64,000 bases of DNA from Psychrilyobacter atlanticus DSM 19335 (GCF_000426625.1 NZ_KE384547.1:102481-166480), one strand, 5' to 3'. Counted from the stretch's first letter, positions 30,772 to 40,025 are shown. The notes: generated by a model from the sequence alone, not told the origin. A program made the numbers and translations.

Positions 30772-30782
30772 ACAAAACTTAC
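30750..30782. promoter_or_regulatory. Perfect 13-bp inverted repeat over the promoter (candidate operator)
   Basis: GTAAGTTTTGTTT and its exact reverse complement AAACAAAACTTAC flank a 7-bp centre that contains part of the -35. One arm fills the spacer between -35 and -10. A dimeric repressor bound here would block transcription. The regulator is not identified; the MerR gene just upstream is the nearest candidate, though MerR activators normally use a 19-20 bp spacer. Confidence 0.75.
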
Positions 30783-30891
30783 CCTACGTAAACTAAAAAG
30801 CTTATATTAATTAATCAAAATAACACTTCCAATGATTTGTTTTTATTTTTTAATTAACCCTAAGTCAATTTAACAAATAAAAATATACATA

Positions 30892-30921
30892 AAAAAAAGT
30901 AGCATTTCTGCTACTTTTTTA
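30892..30921 (-). terminator. Terminator of the MerR gene
   Basis: Stem AAAGTAGCA / TGCTACTTT with a 4-nt loop and T run on the minus strand, overlapping the MerR stop codon. Confidence 0.85.
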
Positions 30922-31708
30922 AAAGTTTTATTCTAAACTCTGAAATAACTAAAAATTTCTGCTCAGATTTACAAAGAATATTTGCTTTTGGAACCATATA
31001 AAACGGTCCTTCTATTTCAAGCTTATTTTTTTCTATATAATCTACAAAAAGCTTCATACTTTCTTTTCTTCCATGAATGTCATTTCTTGTATACATAACA
31101 AGATAATTTCCCTCTTCTATCTCATTATTTTTTTTTCCTTGATCTAAATATATATAATCAAATAGTTCCCATTTTTTCTGCTTGAAATTCTCTTCCTCTA
31201 TTACATAGATTATTTCAGCTCCTGAATGCCCTATTGAGACACTATTATTGTGACCAAAATCCCAGATAGCTTCTATCTCTCTATCTATATCAATTGGTAT
31301 CCTCTCTCTCAAGGATCTATATTTTTTCTTTTTAAACTTCTTTATTTCAAAAGCATCATTTTTATCTCCTAGCTTTTCTATTATCTGAAGTTCTTCCTGG
31401 ATTTTATTGTTCTGCTCCTTTAACTCCTTTATCTTCTTAACATTTTCATCATGTACTGCTCTTAAAATATTAAATTTTTCATGACAGCATTTACCACCAA
31501 ATAACTCCTGAATTTCTTTTAAAGGACATCCTTTTTCCTTGAGTTCTTTTATATACATTAATTTTTTTATATTTTCTCTAGAATAACTCCTTTTGCCTCT
31601 TCCTTCTTGAATAGGAGTTATAAGACCTAATTCTTCGTAATATCTAATTGTTCTCGTTGTTATTCCTAAATATTTAGATACTTCAGTTATGCTAATTAAA
31701 TCTTTCAT
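30911..31708 (-). CDS. MerR-family regulator with C-terminal effector-binding-like domain
   Basis: 265 aa. Residues 5-75 are a MerR winged helix (ISITEVSKYLGITTRTIRYYEELGLI, then KRSYSRENIKKLMYIKELKEKGCPLKEI). A coiled-coil dimerisation helix covers about 88-115, after a CC pair (GKCCHEKF, C74-C75). The final ~130 residues resemble the GyrI/BmrR ligand-binding fold (LFVDYIEKNKLEIEGPFYMV), so it probably responds to a small organic molecule. It precedes the EamA-oxidoreductase operon on the same strand with its own terminator and may control it. Confidence 0.85.
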   Translation of the reverse strand: MKDLISITEVSKYLGITTRTIRYYEELGLITPIQEGRGKRSYSRENIKKLMYIKELKEKGCPLKEIQELFGGKCCHEKFNILRAVHDENVKKIKELKEQNNKIQEELQIIEKLGDKNDAFEIKKFKKKKYRSLRERIPIDIDREIEAIWDFGHNNSVSIGHSGAEIIYVIEEENFKQKKWELFDYIYLDQGKKNNEIEEGNYLVMYTRNDIHGRKESMKLFVDYIEKNKLEIEGPFYMVPKANILCKSEQKFLVISEFRIKLLKK

Positions 31709-31837
31709 CTTTTTCCTCCTTGTTTCTTTAAGTATAAAATGTTATAAAAATAGATCTATACAATTTAATTTTTATAAAGTGTAATCTCTATAATTATAAC
31801 AATATAATACAAAAAAATATACAGCCTTTTAATCAAT

Positions 31838-31886
31838 AAAAAAACATAAGACCAGTAAACCCGTAGTGAGTCTCTAATCTTATGTT
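31838..31886 (-). terminator. Terminator after pgi
   Basis: AACATAAGA / TCTTATGTT arms (31843-31851 with 31878-31886) with a 26-nt intervening stretch and T run on minus, 20 bp after the pgi stop. Confidence 0.65.
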
Positions 31887-31906
31887 CTTTATTTAAAGTT
31901 ATAATA

Positions 31907-33253
31907 TTATTTTAATCTTTTCTTAATTTCTTCAGTTTCTTTTTCAAATCCTGGCTTTTCTAATAATGCAAACATATTGCTCTTATAAGCTTCTACACCT
32001 GGCTGGTCAAAAGGATTTACTCCTAAAAGATATCCACTGATTGCACAAGCTTTCTCAAAGAAGTAATACATATATCCTAAGTGATAAGGGGTAGCTTCAG
32101 GTAAGTTGATAGTTAAGTTAGGTACATTTCCATCTCTATGAGCTAATCTAGTTCCCTCTGCTGCCATCTTATTTACATAATCCATAGTTTTTCCAGCTAA
32201 ATAGTTTAACCCGTCTAAATTTAAATCATCCTCTTCAATAACCATATCTAGTTCCGGAGTCTCTATATTGATAAGAGTTTCAAAAAGATGTCTCTTTCCA
32301 TCTTGAATATATTGTCCTAAAGAATGCAGGTCTGCAGTAAAGTCTGCTGATGCAGGATATAATCCTTTATTATCCTTTCCTTCAGATTCACCGTATAACT
32401 GCTTCCACCATTCTGCGATGTAGTGTAATCTAGGTTCATAGTTTATCAATAACTCTATGTCTTTACCTTTTCTATGAAGAATATTTCTTACTGCTGCGTA
32501 TTTATAACAGTCGTTTTCAGCATATGGCTTTTTGTAATCTGCCATTGCATCTGCTGCTCCTGTCATAAGTGCATCTATGTCTATTCCTGCAGCTGCTATA
32601 GGTAATAATCCTACTGCTGTTAATACAGAGAATCTTCCTCCTACATTGTCAGGTACTACAAATGTTTCATATCCTTCTCCTGTAGCTAATTTTTTTAATG
32701 CTCCTTTTTCTGCATCTGTTGTAGCATAGATTCTATCCTTAGCTTCATCTTTTCCATATTTTTCTATAAGTAATTTCTTTAATACTCTAAATGCTATTGC
32801 CGGTTCAGTAGTTGTACCTGATTTAGATATTACATTTACTGAGAAATCTCTATCTCCAATTAACTCTATTAAATGCTTTAAATAAGTTCCTGAAATATTT
32901 GTTCCTGCAAAATATATCTCTGGAGTATCTCTTTTTTCCGCTGGTAATTCATTGTAGAATGTATGTGTTAAAAATTCTATTGCAGATTTAGCTCCTAAAT
33001 AAGATCCACCTATTCCAACTACAATTAGAACTTCTGATTGCTTTTTTATTCTGTCAGCAGCGACCTTTATTCTGTTAAATTCCGCTTTGTCGTAATCTGA
33101 TGGTAAGTTTACCCATCCTAAGAAATCGTTTCCTGCTCCTGTACCTTCCATCAACGCTTTTTCAGCTGTTTCAATATGAGTATTCATAAATTCTAATTCG
33201 TGACCACCAAAAAACTGGTCATTATTAGAAAAATCAAATGATAATTTTTTCAT
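31907..33253 (-). CDS. pgi: Glucose-6-phosphate isomerase
   Basis: 448 aa, the usual size for the shorter bacterial form. Interconverts glucose-6-phosphate and fructose-6-phosphate in the cytosol. Signatures include [51 protein letters not shown] and the catalytic-region [13 protein letters not shown] near the C-terminus. A good AGGAGGACAAAAG site precedes the ATG. Located between an SLH-like exported protein gene and the MerR gene; no sugar-metabolism neighbours, so it appears to be a single-gene unit. Confidence 0.97.
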   Translation of the reverse strand: MKKLSFDFSNNDQFFGGHELEFMNTHIETAEKALMEGTGAGNDFLGWVNLPSDYDKAEFNRIKVAADRIKKQSEVLIVVGIGGSYLGAKSAIEFLTHTFYNELPAEKRDTPEIYFAGTNISGTYLKHLIELIGDRDFSVNVISKSGTTTEPAIAFRVLKKLLIEKYGKDEAKDRIYATTDAEKGALKKLATGEGYETFVVPDNVGGRFSVLTAVGLLPIAAAGIDIDALMTGAADAMADYKKPYAENDCYKYAAVRNILHRKGKDIELLINYEPRLHYIAEWWKQLYGESEGKDNKGLYPASADFTADLHSLGQYIQDGKRHLFETLINIETPELDMVIEEDDLNLDGLNYLAGKTMDYVNKMAAEGTRLAHRDGNVPNLTINLPEATPYHLGYMYYFFEKACAISGYLLGVNPFDQPGVEAYKSNMFALLEKPGFEKETEEIKKRLK

Positions 33254-33300
33254 CTTTTGTCCTCCTATAATTTCTTAATTCTAAATAAACAATATATCTA

Positions 33301-33729
33301 TTATTTCACCTTTTCCAATTCCAACTTTAATTTTTCAATCTCAAGTTCGTTACTCCGAACCCTTTGATTTAACATCTCTATATTGTCTTCATTGGCTTTT
33401 ATCTTCTTTATATACAGGTCTGTATTAAATCCCATCTTATTCAATTCGTTAGAAAAATCATAGACCAGATGTTCTAGTATCAATAGGTCTGACTGACTGG
33501 CTTTTGTTTCATCTATCTTGTTTAAAGTTTTAGACAGATAATAAACCAAATCATATTTATTGATATTTTTATCTCCGTCAAAACTTGTAGAATCTTTAGG
33601 CAGTATTCCGTTTATATATAGATTTTCGATCGCTCTGTATGCCCAATGTTCATTGGATATATCTCCATACATCTGTGAACTAAAAGTAATAGAGGTCACA
33701 GTTATAAATATTAATAATATTTTTTTCAT
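33301..33729 (-). CDS. Exported protein with an SLH-like domain and coiled coil
   Basis: 142 aa. Signal peptide KKILLIFITVTSITFSSQ, then an S-layer-homology-like segment (DISNEHWAYRAIENLYINGIL, followed by INKYDLVYYLSKTL), then a helical coiled coil to the end (NEDNIEMLNQRVRSNELEIEKLKLE). Fusobacterial outer-membrane porins begin with a comparable SLH plus coiled-coil region; here no beta-barrel follows, so it may link outer membrane and peptidoglycan by itself. The start at 33729 has a GGAGGAAAAAG site; an upstream in-frame start (33801) would add 24 residues without a signal at the N-terminus. Confidence 0.75.
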   Translation of the reverse strand: MKKILLIFITVTSITFSSQMYGDISNEHWAYRAIENLYINGILPKDSTSFDGDKNINKYDLVYYLSKTLNKIDETKASQSDLLILEHLVYDFSNELNKMGFNTDLYIKKIKANEDNIEMLNQRVRSNELEIEKLKLELEKVK

Positions 33730-33835
33730 CTTTTTCCTCCATACAATAACTTTAGTCTGTACTTTGAGTATAGCATATGTTTTTTTAGTTCGCAATTCCA
33801 TTCAAAGTGCAAAATAAAACTGAAAAGTTGCAAAA

Positions 33836-33904
33836 CAAAACCAATCTTCCTCTTGACAAATCAAGGTTTAGATTAAAGTTCTATAAAATATCTAGATTGG
33901 TTTT
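33836..33904 (-). terminator. Possible terminator or inverted repeat after the patatin gene
   Basis: Arms AAAACCAATCT and AGATTGGTTTT face each other across about 47 bp, with a T-rich tail on minus. The loop is long, so termination is uncertain. Confidence 0.4.
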
Positions 33905-34754
33905 AAGCCCCTAAAAAGTCTTTAACTTTTTGTATCTCATCTACACCCTGCATCCAACCTATCTTATAATATTTATTTAATTTATCTATATCATGCTCTA
34001 TCATGGAAGCATTTATATTTTTAGGCCTAATAATATAAGCTTTCCCCAGTTTTTCTAACATCTCTAAAATTTGTATCGATTCATTATAATATAGATATCT
34101 ATATTTTATAGCTTTAGTTAAGTTAGGAAATTTTGGATACCAAAAAGAAGAAATTTTATGATACCAACCTTGTTTTTCTTCAAATCCTTTTGGGTGGGTA
34201 AGGATAGCTATTATCTTTTTATTTCCATCTAAAATCGCTTTTCTTACAGGAATTGAATCAGCGATCCCTCCATCTAAAAAATTTTGATCTTTATATTTTA
34301 CAATCTCACTTAAAAAAGGAAGAGAACAAGAAGACCTAATGATATCATCAACATCTGTTTTCTCGTATTTATCTTTTTCAAAATATACGGGTTTTCCTGT
34401 AATACAATCTGTACTCACACTTATAAAAGTATTTTTACTATTAAAAAAATTATCATAATTGAAAAAATGTTTATCTCTATTGATAAACTCAAAAACAAAC
34501 CTAGAATTTAGAACAGATTCACCTTTGATCAATCTTTTAAAATTAATCAACCTCTCATCATTGATATATTCTGTATAAACTTTATAGTTTCTCTTTTTCT
34601 GTTTAGCTATATATGCTGCACCATTATAAGCACCTATAGAAACTCCTATAACATACGGAACTTCTATTCCATATTCTAAAAATGCATCTAAAACACCTGT
34701 ACTATAAACCCCTCTAGTTCCTCCACCTTCTAATACCAACCCAATATTTTTCAT
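33903..34754 (-). CDS. Patatin-like phospholipase
   Basis: 283-aa lipid acyl hydrolase. The oxyanion-hole motif GGGTRG is at residues 10-15, the nucleophile elbow GVSIG near residue 40, and the Asp of the Ser-Asp dyad is in FLDGGIADSIPV near residue 158. No signal peptide, so probably cytosolic. It belongs to the single-domain bacterial patatin group near YjjU/RssA. Substrate not determinable. Transcribed divergently from the LysR gene, with a 226-bp spacer that contains a long imperfect inverted repeat. Confidence 0.92.
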   Translation of the reverse strand: MKNIGLVLEGGGTRGVYSTGVLDAFLEYGIEVPYVIGVSIGAYNGAAYIAKQKKRNYKVYTEYINDERLINFKRLIKGESVLNSRFVFEFINRDKHFFNYDNFFNSKNTFISVSTDCITGKPVYFEKDKYEKTDVDDIIRSSCSLPFLSEIVKYKDQNFLDGGIADSIPVRKAILDGNKKIIAILTHPKGFEEKQGWYHKISSFWYPKFPNLTKAIKYRYLYYNESIQILEMLEKLGKAYIIRPKNINASMIEHDIDKLNKYYKIGWMQGVDEIQKVKDFLGA

Positions 34755-34841
34755 GTCTAACCTCTCTTTTTAAAACTATAATAATTAAACTCAAATAACT
34801 TATATATTTCTTGATTTTTAATATTAAATTATTTACTAAAA

Positions 34842-34888
34842 GGCTCTTTGAATGATATATTTTAAATATAGTATTCACTGAAGAGCCA
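34842..34888. repeat. Imperfect inverted repeat between patatin and LysR genes
   Basis: Outer arms GGCTCTT / AAGAGCC with inner arms GAAT, ATAT / ATAT, ATTC. It lies about 95 bp before the LysR start in the divergent intergenic region. Could be a terminator-like structure or a LysR-type binding region; there is no T run. Confidence 0.5.
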
Positions 34889-34980
34889 GAACTTATCTTA
34901 CAATTAAAATTAAGAATAAGTTAAATATTTATATTCTATATAAATAATAGGTATAAACCTATTAATAAGGAGGAACTATT

Positions 34981-35859
34981 ATGACTATAAGAAAATTAGA
35001 GATCTATTATACTGTATCTGAGATGCTTAATATGACAGAGGCAGCTAAGGTTCTTTATATAAGCCAGCCTTCCATAAGTCAGGTTATAAAAGAATTAGAA
35101 GAAGAGATGAAAGTTAAATTATTTCAGAGGCTGGGGCGAAAACTTTATATAACAGAAGAGGGAAAGGTCTTTCAAAAATATGCATTGAGAATGTTAAATT
35201 TATATGAAGAATCACAGAAAGTAATGGAAGACATGCGGGAAGTCAGGTCTGGAAATCTGAGGATAGGGGCTAGTACAACTATAGGAACATATCTTTTACC
35301 CGATATAATAGCCGACTTCAAACAAGAATATCCTAAAGTTGATATAGAACTATATATTACAAATACCCAGGAAATATCAGAAGATTTATTAAAAAACAAT
35401 ATAGATATAGGATTAATAGAAGGAAAAATAGTAATAGAAGAACTAGAAACAATGGATCTTTGGGAAGATGAACTTATAATAATTTCGTCTCCCAATAAAA
35501 AATGGAAAAAAGTAATAGACCGTAAAAAATTAGAAGAAGAAACTTTTATACTCAGGGAAAAAGGGAGTGGAAGCAGAAAAACTTACGAAGATGCTATGGG
35601 AATAAGAGATAAAAACGTCTTTGTATTTGGAGGAACAGAAGCAATAAAAAGAGCAGTGATAAAAGATCTGGGAGTAGCTTGTGTTTCAAAGTTAACTATA
35701 GGAGAAGAGGAGAAAAGAAAAGAAATAACCGTGAGCCGAATAAAAAATTTAGAGATAAAGAGGTGTCTAAAGCTGCTCTACCATAAGGATAAAGAGTTTT
35801 CCAGATTGATAGAAAAATTTATAGAGTTTTCAAAAGGATATAATCTATCTAAAAATTAA
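34981..35859 (+). CDS. LysR-family transcriptional regulator (YeiE/CysL-like)
   Basis: 292 aa. N-terminal winged helix-turn-helix (LEIYYTVSEMLNMTEAAKVLYISQPSISQVIKELEEEM) followed by a periplasmic-binding-protein-like effector domain from about residue 90 (GNLRIGASTTIGTYLLPDII). It resembles the CysL/YeiE/CbbR branch. The next gene on the same strand encodes a YeiH-type transporter, a pairing common in bacteria (yeiE-yeiH), so it likely activates that gene. A strong AAGGAGG site precedes the ATG. Confidence 0.92.
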   Translation: MTIRKLEIYYTVSEMLNMTEAAKVLYISQPSISQVIKELEEEMKVKLFQRLGRKLYITEEGKVFQKYALRMLNLYEESQKVMEDMREVRSGNLRIGASTTIGTYLLPDIIADFKQEYPKVDIELYITNTQEISEDLLKNNIDIGLIEGKIVIEELETMDLWEDELIIISSPNKKWKKVIDRKKLEEETFILREKGSGSRKTYEDAMGIRDKNVFVFGGTEAIKRAVIKDLGVACVSKLTIGEEEKRKEITVSRIKNLEIKRCLKLLYHKDKEFSRLIEKFIEFSKGYNLSKN

Positions 35860-36036
35860 ATATATATGCTGACTTCATTGGGTAAGTAATTATTTTTCTT
35901 ATAATACTTTAACCTTATGAGGTCTCTTTTTTTTAATATATAAGTTATAACCTATGCTAAATATCAATAATTAGTATTTTACTTATTATTAAAGTTAGCT
36001 TAAAATATAACTATATTGATAAAGGGAGTGAAAGAT

Positions 36037-37101
36037 ATGAATATAAAAAAAATTATACCAGGATTTATTGTTTGTTCTGTGATTGCATATATCGGAAGTG
36101 TTTTAGGTGGGATATTCCCAAAATTAGGAGGTGCAAGTTTTGCTATTATACTAGGAATTATTCTAGGGAATACTTTAGTCAAAAATGAAAAATTTGCTGC
36201 TGGATCTGTTTTTTCAGAGTCGAATCTATTATCTTATTCAATAGTTCTTTTAGGTGGAACTCTCAACATATATAGTGTTTTTAGTGTAGGAGTTAAAGGA
36301 GTAAGTTTTATTATCCTTCAAATGGTCATAACTGTAGCTGCTGCTCTATGGATTGGGAAAAAGATGAAATTTGAGAAAAAATTTACATATTTGATGGGAA
36401 GCGGAAACGCAGTATGCGGGTCATCGGCAATTGGAGCTGTCTCTCCTGTTGTAAAACCAGAAAAAAGTGATCTAGGAATATCTATTACAATAGTAAACTT
36501 AGTTGGAACCGTATTGATGTTTTTACTTCCTTTTATCTCTAGAGTAATATTTCATGGAGACACAGTTATGACCTCAGCTCTTATAGGAGGGATCCTTCAA
36601 TCGGTGGGGCAAGTTATTGGAGCAGGTCAATTAGTTAATAACGAGGTATTAGAGTTAGCTACAATATTTAAGATAATAAGAATTATATTTATCGTAGTCT
36701 TGGTTACTTATTTAGGAAAAAAAGTCTCTGCTGACAGTAAGATGGCTGAACTTGAAAAAGAAGTAGAAATTGAGGTTGAGGTAGAAGTAAATGAAGCTAC
36801 TTTAGAAGGGTCTAAAAAAAATGGCTTTAAAAAATTAAATATCCCTTGGTATATTACCGGATTTTTCATTTTTACAACTCTAAAAACTTTAGGGATATTC
36901 AACGGAGATCTTTCAAATATATTTCATTTTATAAGTTCCAAATTCGAGATAATCGCTCTTGCAGGAATAGGAATGAGAGTTAAATTAAGTACTCTCTTTA
37001 GCCAGGGACCCAAAGCTATAACATATGGATTAGCAATTGGAATAATACAGGTAGTTGCTGCTATAACACTTATAAAGATCATGTATGGGTTAAACTTCTA
37101 A
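36037..37101 (+). CDS. YeiH/UPF0324 family putative sulfate exporter
   Basis: 354-aa membrane protein with around ten hydrophobic segments, and the family signatures GSGNAVCGSSAIGAVSPVV and LLGGTLNIYSVF. Members are annotated as putative sulfate exporters; direct evidence on substrate is limited. A charged cytoplasmic loop with a run of Glu/Val repeats sits at about 235-260. The start at 36037 has GGGAG 9 nt upstream; a start seven codons earlier is possible. Adjacent to a LysR gene that probably regulates it. A 26-bp tandem duplication lies across its stop codon. Confidence 0.88.
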   Translation: MNIKKIIPGFIVCSVIAYIGSVLGGIFPKLGGASFAIILGIILGNTLVKNEKFAAGSVFSESNLLSYSIVLLGGTLNIYSVFSVGVKGVSFIILQMVITVAAALWIGKKMKFEKKFTYLMGSGNAVCGSSAIGAVSPVVKPEKSDLGISITIVNLVGTVLMFLLPFISRVIFHGDTVMTSALIGGILQSVGQVIGAGQLVNNEVLELATIFKIIRIIFIVVLVTYLGKKVSADSKMAELEKEVEIEVEVEVNEATLEGSKKNGFKKLNIPWYITGFFIFTTLKTLGIFNGDLSNIFHFISSKFEIIALAGIGMRVKLSTLFSQGPKAITYGLAIGIIQVVAAITLIKIMYGLNF

Positions 37102-37125
37102 AGATCATGTATGGGTTAAACTTCT
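37074..37125 (+). repeat. 26-bp exact tandem duplication at the 3' end of the YeiH gene
   Basis: The segment starting AAAGATCATG and ending AAACTTCT occurs twice back to back (37074-37099 and 37100-37125). The first copy encodes the last residues of the transporter, and the stop codon forms at the junction, so the protein is not altered. Confidence 0.95.
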
Positions 37126-37146
37126 AAAGATATAAAATTAATAAAT

Positions 37147-37179
37147 CTAAAAATAACACAGTTATTTTTAGGTTTTTTT
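37147..37179 (+). terminator. Terminator after the YeiH gene
   Basis: 11-bp perfect stem CTAAAAATAAC / GTTATTTTTAG, 3-nt loop, then a T run. Confidence 0.9.
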
Positions 37180-37183
37180 ACTT

Positions 37184-37212
37184 TTAACGAATATTCAAAA
37201 CTGTGATATACT
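37184..37212 (+). promoter_or_regulatory. Promoter of proBA
   Basis: TTAACG (37184-37189), 17-bp spacer, TATACT (37207-37212), 34 bp before the proB start. Confidence 0.7.
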
Positions 37213-37246
37213 TTAAAGAAAATTACAATTTGGATGGTGGTATTTT

Positions 37247-38368
37247 ATGACTCGAAAAGATTATTTAAAAGACACAAAACGATTGGTTGTAAAGGTAGGA
37301 ACATCTACCCTTACATTTGAAAATGGATTATTAAACCTTTCTAGAATAGACAAATTAGTCCGTGAGCTGGCTAACCTTCACAACAAAGGATATGAAATTA
37401 TATTAGTTACCTCAGGAGCTATCGGAGCTGGGATGGGTAGTTTGGGGTTAAAAGAAAGACCTAAAACTCTCCCAGATAAACAGGCTGTTGCATCTGTAGG
37501 ACAGGTTGCCCTTATCCACCTATATCAGAAATTATTCTCTGAATATGGAAAGCAGATAGGACAACTGCTTTTGACCAAGGGAGATATATCCAATCGTGGA
37601 AGATATCTAAATGCTCGTAATTCTTGTCTGAGATTGATTTCCATGGGAATCATCCCGGTTATAAATGAAAATGATTCGGTAGCTGTAGATGAGATAAAAG
37701 TAGGGGACAACGATACCCTCTCAGCTTTTACATCTACCTTGATAGATGCAGATCTGTTACTTATCCTATCTGATATAGATGGTTTATATACAGGTAATCC
37801 AAAGACCGATCCCAAAGCCACCCTTATTAATACAGTTAAAGAGATCGATGACCATATCAAAACTATAGCTACTGGAGCTGGAAGTAAGTTTGGAACTGGA
37901 GGTATGGCTACTAAAATAAGTGCTGGTGAGATAGTTACTTCTGCCGGAATCCCTATGATTATCGCCAAAGGATTTGATCCTTCAATTATAGGAGATGTCA
38001 TGGATGGCGAGGAAATTGGAACATTATTTTTAGAGACTAAGATAAAATTAAATGCTCGTAAACATTGGATAACTTATGGAACCACAAAAACAGGTAAGAT
38101 TTTTATAGATGATGGAGCCATCACAGCTCTCAAAAGTCATAATAGCCTTCTTTCTATTGGAATTGTAAAGTGTGAAGGCGATTTCCATAGGGGAGAAGTT
38201 GTTTCTATCTGTGACAGCAATGAATTTGAGATTGCCGTTGGAATTTCTAACTACAGTCAGGTTGAGGTAGATCTTATCAAAGGAAAAAATTCTTCTGATA
38301 TCAATCATATTTTAGGACACAAAGATTATGATGAAGTTATACATATGGATAACATGTTTATTTTTTAA
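37247..38368 (+). CDS. proB: Glutamate 5-kinase
   Basis: 373 aa. First step of proline synthesis: phosphorylates glutamate with ATP. The amino-acid kinase domain carries VVKVGTSTLTFENG, VTSGAIGAGM, ARNSCLRLISMGIIPVINENDSVAVDEI, and GTGGMATKISAGEI. The final ~90 residues are a PUA domain (GKIFIDDGAITAL, VSICDSNEFEIAVG). The allosteric proline feedback site is in the kinase domain in relatives. It is 18 bp upstream of proA in a two-gene operon with its own promoter and terminator. Confidence 0.97.
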   Translation: MTRKDYLKDTKRLVVKVGTSTLTFENGLLNLSRIDKLVRELANLHNKGYEIILVTSGAIGAGMGSLGLKERPKTLPDKQAVASVGQVALIHLYQKLFSEYGKQIGQLLLTKGDISNRGRYLNARNSCLRLISMGIIPVINENDSVAVDEIKVGDNDTLSAFTSTLIDADLLLILSDIDGLYTGNPKTDPKATLINTVKEIDDHIKTIATGAGSKFGTGGMATKISAGEIVTSAGIPMIIAKGFDPSIIGDVMDGEEIGTLFLETKIKLNARKHWITYGTTKTGKIFIDDGAITALKSHNSLLSIGIVKCEGDFHRGEVVSICDSNEFEIAVGISNYSQVEVDLIKGKNSSDINHILGHKDYDEVIHMDNMFIF

Positions 38369-38386
38369 TAGAGGAGATATATAATT

Positions 38387-39634
38387 ATGAAAAAATATAT
38401 GAATGATATGGGTATCTTGGCTAAAAAAGCTTCGAAAAAACTACTTCAAATGGATACCATTACTAAAAATAACATCTTGGAAGAGATGGCTAAGGAACTT
38501 TTAAATAATATAGAATTTATACGGTCAGAAAATGAAAAAGACTTGATTAAAGGTAAAGAAAATGGACTTACACCTGCTTTTATAGACAGATTGACTCTTA
38601 CTGAAGAAAGAATCTATGGGATGGCCCAAGGAATTAGAACAATAATAGGTTTAGATGATCCCATCGGTGAAACCTTGAGTGGGTTCAGACATGAAAACGG
38701 GATGGAAATATCACAGATTCGTGTTCCTTTAGGAGTTATCGGAATGATCTTTGAATCTCGTCCAAATGTTACTGTAGATGCAGCTGTTCTTAGTTTAAAA
38801 TCTGGAAATGCAATTATCTTAAGGGGTGGCTCAGACGCTCTTTGCTCAAATATGGCTTTGGCTAAGGTAATTACTGAAGCAGGTAAAAAATTAGGTCTGC
38901 CTCATGGAGCTATTCAATTAATTGAAAATACTGACAGAAACTGTGTAACCGAATTGATTACCATGAATGATCTTATCGATGTAATTATTCCACGTGGCGG
39001 TAAGGGTTTAAAAAAAGCTATCCTTGCAGGAGCTAGTGTTCCTGTTATAGAAACAGGTGCAGGTCTGTGTCATACCTATGTTGATCATAATGCAGATTTA
39101 AATATGGCCATCGATATTATTGTCAATGCCAAAACTTCCAGACCTGGAGTATGTAATGCTATGGAAACTCTATTGGTTCATAGTGACAGCATCTCTAAAT
39201 TACTACCCAGCTTAGGTGAAAAATTAGGAGATTTAGGAGTAGAAATTCGAGCTGATGAAAGATCTATAAAATACTTGGCCAACGCAATCCCTACAACTGA
39301 TAGTGACTGGAATACCGAATATTTAGATCTTATTTTATCTATTAAAACTGTAGATTCTATAGATGAAGCAATAAAACATATAGATACCTACTCTACAAAA
39401 CATTCAGAAGCAATCATCAGTGAAAATTATAAAAATACTCAGAAATTTTTGAGGGAAGTAGATTCTGCAGCAGTTTATGTAAATGCTTCTACAAGATTTA
39501 CCGATGGAGGAGCCTTTGGATTTGGAGGAGAGATTGGTATCAGTACTCAAAAACTCCATGCAAGGGGACCTATGGGAATCAAAGAACTGACTTCCGTTAA
39601 ATACATAATTAGAGGAGATGGACAGGTTAGATAA
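38387..39634 (+). CDS. proA: Gamma-glutamyl phosphate reductase
   Basis: 415-aa aldehyde-dehydrogenase-fold enzyme that reduces glutamyl-5-phosphate with NADPH to the semialdehyde, second step of proline synthesis. Motifs include IFESRPNVTVDAAVLSLKSGNA, IETGAGLCHTYVD, and the catalytic cysteine in SRPGVCNAMETLLVH. Normal length. Ribosome site GAGGAG before the ATG. Directly follows proB, as in most bacteria. proC is not in the window. Confidence 0.97.
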   Translation: MKKYMNDMGILAKKASKKLLQMDTITKNNILEEMAKELLNNIEFIRSENEKDLIKGKENGLTPAFIDRLTLTEERIYGMAQGIRTIIGLDDPIGETLSGFRHENGMEISQIRVPLGVIGMIFESRPNVTVDAAVLSLKSGNAIILRGGSDALCSNMALAKVITEAGKKLGLPHGAIQLIENTDRNCVTELITMNDLIDVIIPRGGKGLKKAILAGASVPVIETGAGLCHTYVDHNADLNMAIDIIVNAKTSRPGVCNAMETLLVHSDSISKLLPSLGEKLGDLGVEIRADERSIKYLANAIPTTDSDWNTEYLDLILSIKTVDSIDEAIKHIDTYSTKHSEAIISENYKNTQKFLREVDSAAVYVNASTRFTDGGAFGFGGEIGISTQKLHARGPMGIKELTSVKYIIRGDGQVR

Positions 39635-39652
39635 TCTGAATTCCAATTAAAA

Positions 39653-39686
39653 TAAAAAAATGCCGATAAATTTCGGCATTTTTTTA
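39653..39686. terminator. Bidirectional terminator between proA and spoVG
   Basis: Stem TGCCGA / TCGGCA extended by A/T runs on both sides, between convergent genes. Confidence 0.9.
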
Positions 39687-39696
39687 TTTATTTTTT

Positions 39697-39999
39697 CTAA
39701 TCCTCTACAGGATCTATTTCCTCTTTATGTTGTATCTCTTCCATAGTTTCATTGTATTTTTTTATAACGATTTCTGTTAAAACTCTTCTTAAATCAGGTG
39801 TAATAGGATGAGCTATATCCTTAAATTCACCATTTGGCATCTTTCTAGATGGCATAGCCACAAACATACCTTTTTGACCATCGATAACCTTCAACCCATG
39901 AATAACAAAACTTCCATCCAATGTGATGTCTGCATAAGCCTTTAACTTTAATTCGTTTTCATTTTTTACCGTTCTCAGTCTTACATCTGTAATATTCAT
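39697..39999 (-). CDS. spoVG: SpoVG family RNA/DNA-binding regulator
   Basis: 100 aa. NITDVRLRTVKNENELKLKAYADITLDG and MFVAMPSRKMPNGEFKDIAHPIT are diagnostic for SpoVG. In non-sporulating bacteria SpoVG binds nucleic acids and influences many genes after transcription. The C-terminal tail is acidic (HKEEIDPVED). The start at 39999 has AAGGAGAG 9 nt upstream; an in-frame start 10 codons earlier is less likely. The gene follows ispE directly, the same order as ispE-purR-ridA-spoVG in Bacillus with the middle genes missing. Confidence 0.96.
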   Translation of the reverse strand: MNITDVRLRTVKNENELKLKAYADITLDGSFVIHGLKVIDGQKGMFVAMPSRKMPNGEFKDIAHPITPDLRRVLTEIVIKKYNETMEEIQHKEEIDPVED

Positions 40000-40025
40000 T
40001 TTTAGTACTCTCCTTTTTAGTTTAT

